Source of the DNA: Acidovorax sp. Leaf191 | GTDB taxonomy: Bacteria; Pseudomonadota; Gammaproteobacteria; Burkholderiales; Burkholderiaceae_C | Length of the DNA: 64,000 bases | Assembly (NCBI RefSeq): GCF_001424425.1 | Contig: NZ_LMPT01000001.1 | Coordinates: 61,291-125,290, forward strand | Direction of reading: 5' to 3' | Shown here: in pieces, positions 63,721-64,000 of the stretch | Layout of the letters: every line of letters starts with the position of its first letter | Numbering within the stretch: position 1 is the first letter of the stretch | Program-made: the position numbers and the translations under genes | The notes under the pieces: generated by a model | Told to the model about the DNA's origin: nothing | What the model saw: only the letters and a program-made list of their open reading frames with translations | Databases searched by the model: none

Positions 63721-64000
63721 TCAACCCGTCGAGACCTTGTGCTGCGGACTCCAGCGCCATGCCATGACGCCGTACAGCACCGCACCCAACAGCAGCACCG
63801 ACCCCGCCACGCCCAGCGCCCAATCGAACCCCTGCGCCCTTGAGCCTGCCCGCGCCAGCAGCGCGGCGGCCATGGGCGGGCCGGCGATCTGCCCGATGCC
63901 GTACAGCGCCGTCATCAGGCCGGTGAAGCCCGCACCCGCCTGCGGCCACTGGTAACGCGCCTCCTGCAGCGCAAAGAACGTGATGGCCGTGAACGGCAGG
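63721..64000 (-). CDS. MFS transporter, YbfB/YjiJ-like, C-terminal part only
   Basis: The last about 92 residues are present (FFALQEARYQWPQAGAGFTG, then LMTALYGIGQIAGPPMAAAL ... GVMAWRWSPQHKVSTG); the gene runs off the window. The 'GxGQIxGPxxA' sequence is typical of YbfB/YjiJ-family transporters. Substrate unknown. Stop at 63721. Confidence 0.75.
   Translation of the reverse strand, partial: LPFTAITFFALQEARYQWPQAGAGFTGLMTALYGIGQIAGPPMAAALLARAGSRAQGFDWALGVAGSVLLLGAVLYGVMAWRWSPQHKVSTG

Noticed and set aside
1..64000. CRISPR array, tRNA or rRNA genes
   Set aside because: No regularly spaced direct repeats with unique spacers and no tRNA- or rRNA-like sequence were seen on reading; the short repeats near 50.2-50.4 kb are only two units each.

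Overview
The window reads as chromosome of a Comamonadaceae betaproteobacterium, probably Acidovorax or a close relative. The evidence is a GC-rich right flank, the family-typical DUF4148 secreted peptides at the left, an AmpG-type permease next to a 7TM-type two-component system, and two copies (51.1 and 63.65 kb) of a hairpin repeat that I know as common in this family. The inner part of the window looks acquired: lower GC at 2-13 kb, fragments of genes, toxin-antitoxin pairs, a tyrosine recombinase, restriction-modification and other defence genes.

Layout. 0-1.06 kb: a DUF4148 gene and a second copy broken by a duplication plus foreign DNA, closed by a terminator. 1.06-9.8 kb: a Tn7-like transposition operon on the minus strand (TnsA, TnsB, TnsC and two TniQ/TnsD-type proteins, every junction overlapping) with an XRE regulator and a divergent 370-aa protein of unknown function. 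11-14.3 kb: HAD protein, a dnaN 5' fragment, a RES/Xre toxin-antitoxin pair and a chimeric antitoxin-like ORF. 14.4-32.3 kb: stress and accessory genes (S9 peptidase, three ferritin-like proteins, cysteine hydrolase, DUF421, Zn-alcohol dehydrogenase, SDR, small permease-like membrane protein, hybrid kinase, a soft-metal locus with a broken MerR, a tyrosine recombinase, a secreted S1/P1-like hydrolase, HU). 32.3-50 kb: a defence island with a secreted nuclease, an HNH nuclease pair, a type I restriction system with two S subunits and a coupled YgjP-like metallopeptidase, a divergent HigB/HigA-ImmA pair, and a three-gene bacterial ubiquitin-like conjugation operon (Ub-Ub-Ub-E2, JAB-E1, DUF6527). 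50.4-64 kb: core-like genes (MBL hydrolase, diguanylate cyclase, M48 protease, AmpG, two two-component systems, a PhoD/hydrolase fusion, a lipoprotein, a truncated MFS transporter).

Two results stand out. First, the ubiquitin-like operon carries modifier, E2, E1 and deubiquitinase modules in only two translationally coupled polypeptides plus a small metal-binding protein. Second, imperfect repeats of about 30 bp occur in one orientation at 1.2-1.33 kb, just outside the tns operon, and in the opposite orientation at 50.35-50.42 kb, just before the MBL gene. They look like TnsB binding sites at the two ends of one element. If so, everything from about 1.06 to 50.43 kb, the whole defence island included, is cargo of one Tn7-like transposon of about 49 kb. 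This is inferred by eye; no target-site duplication was found, and the tns operon reads toward its nearer end, unlike in Tn7.

I saw no tRNA, rRNA or CRISPR array.
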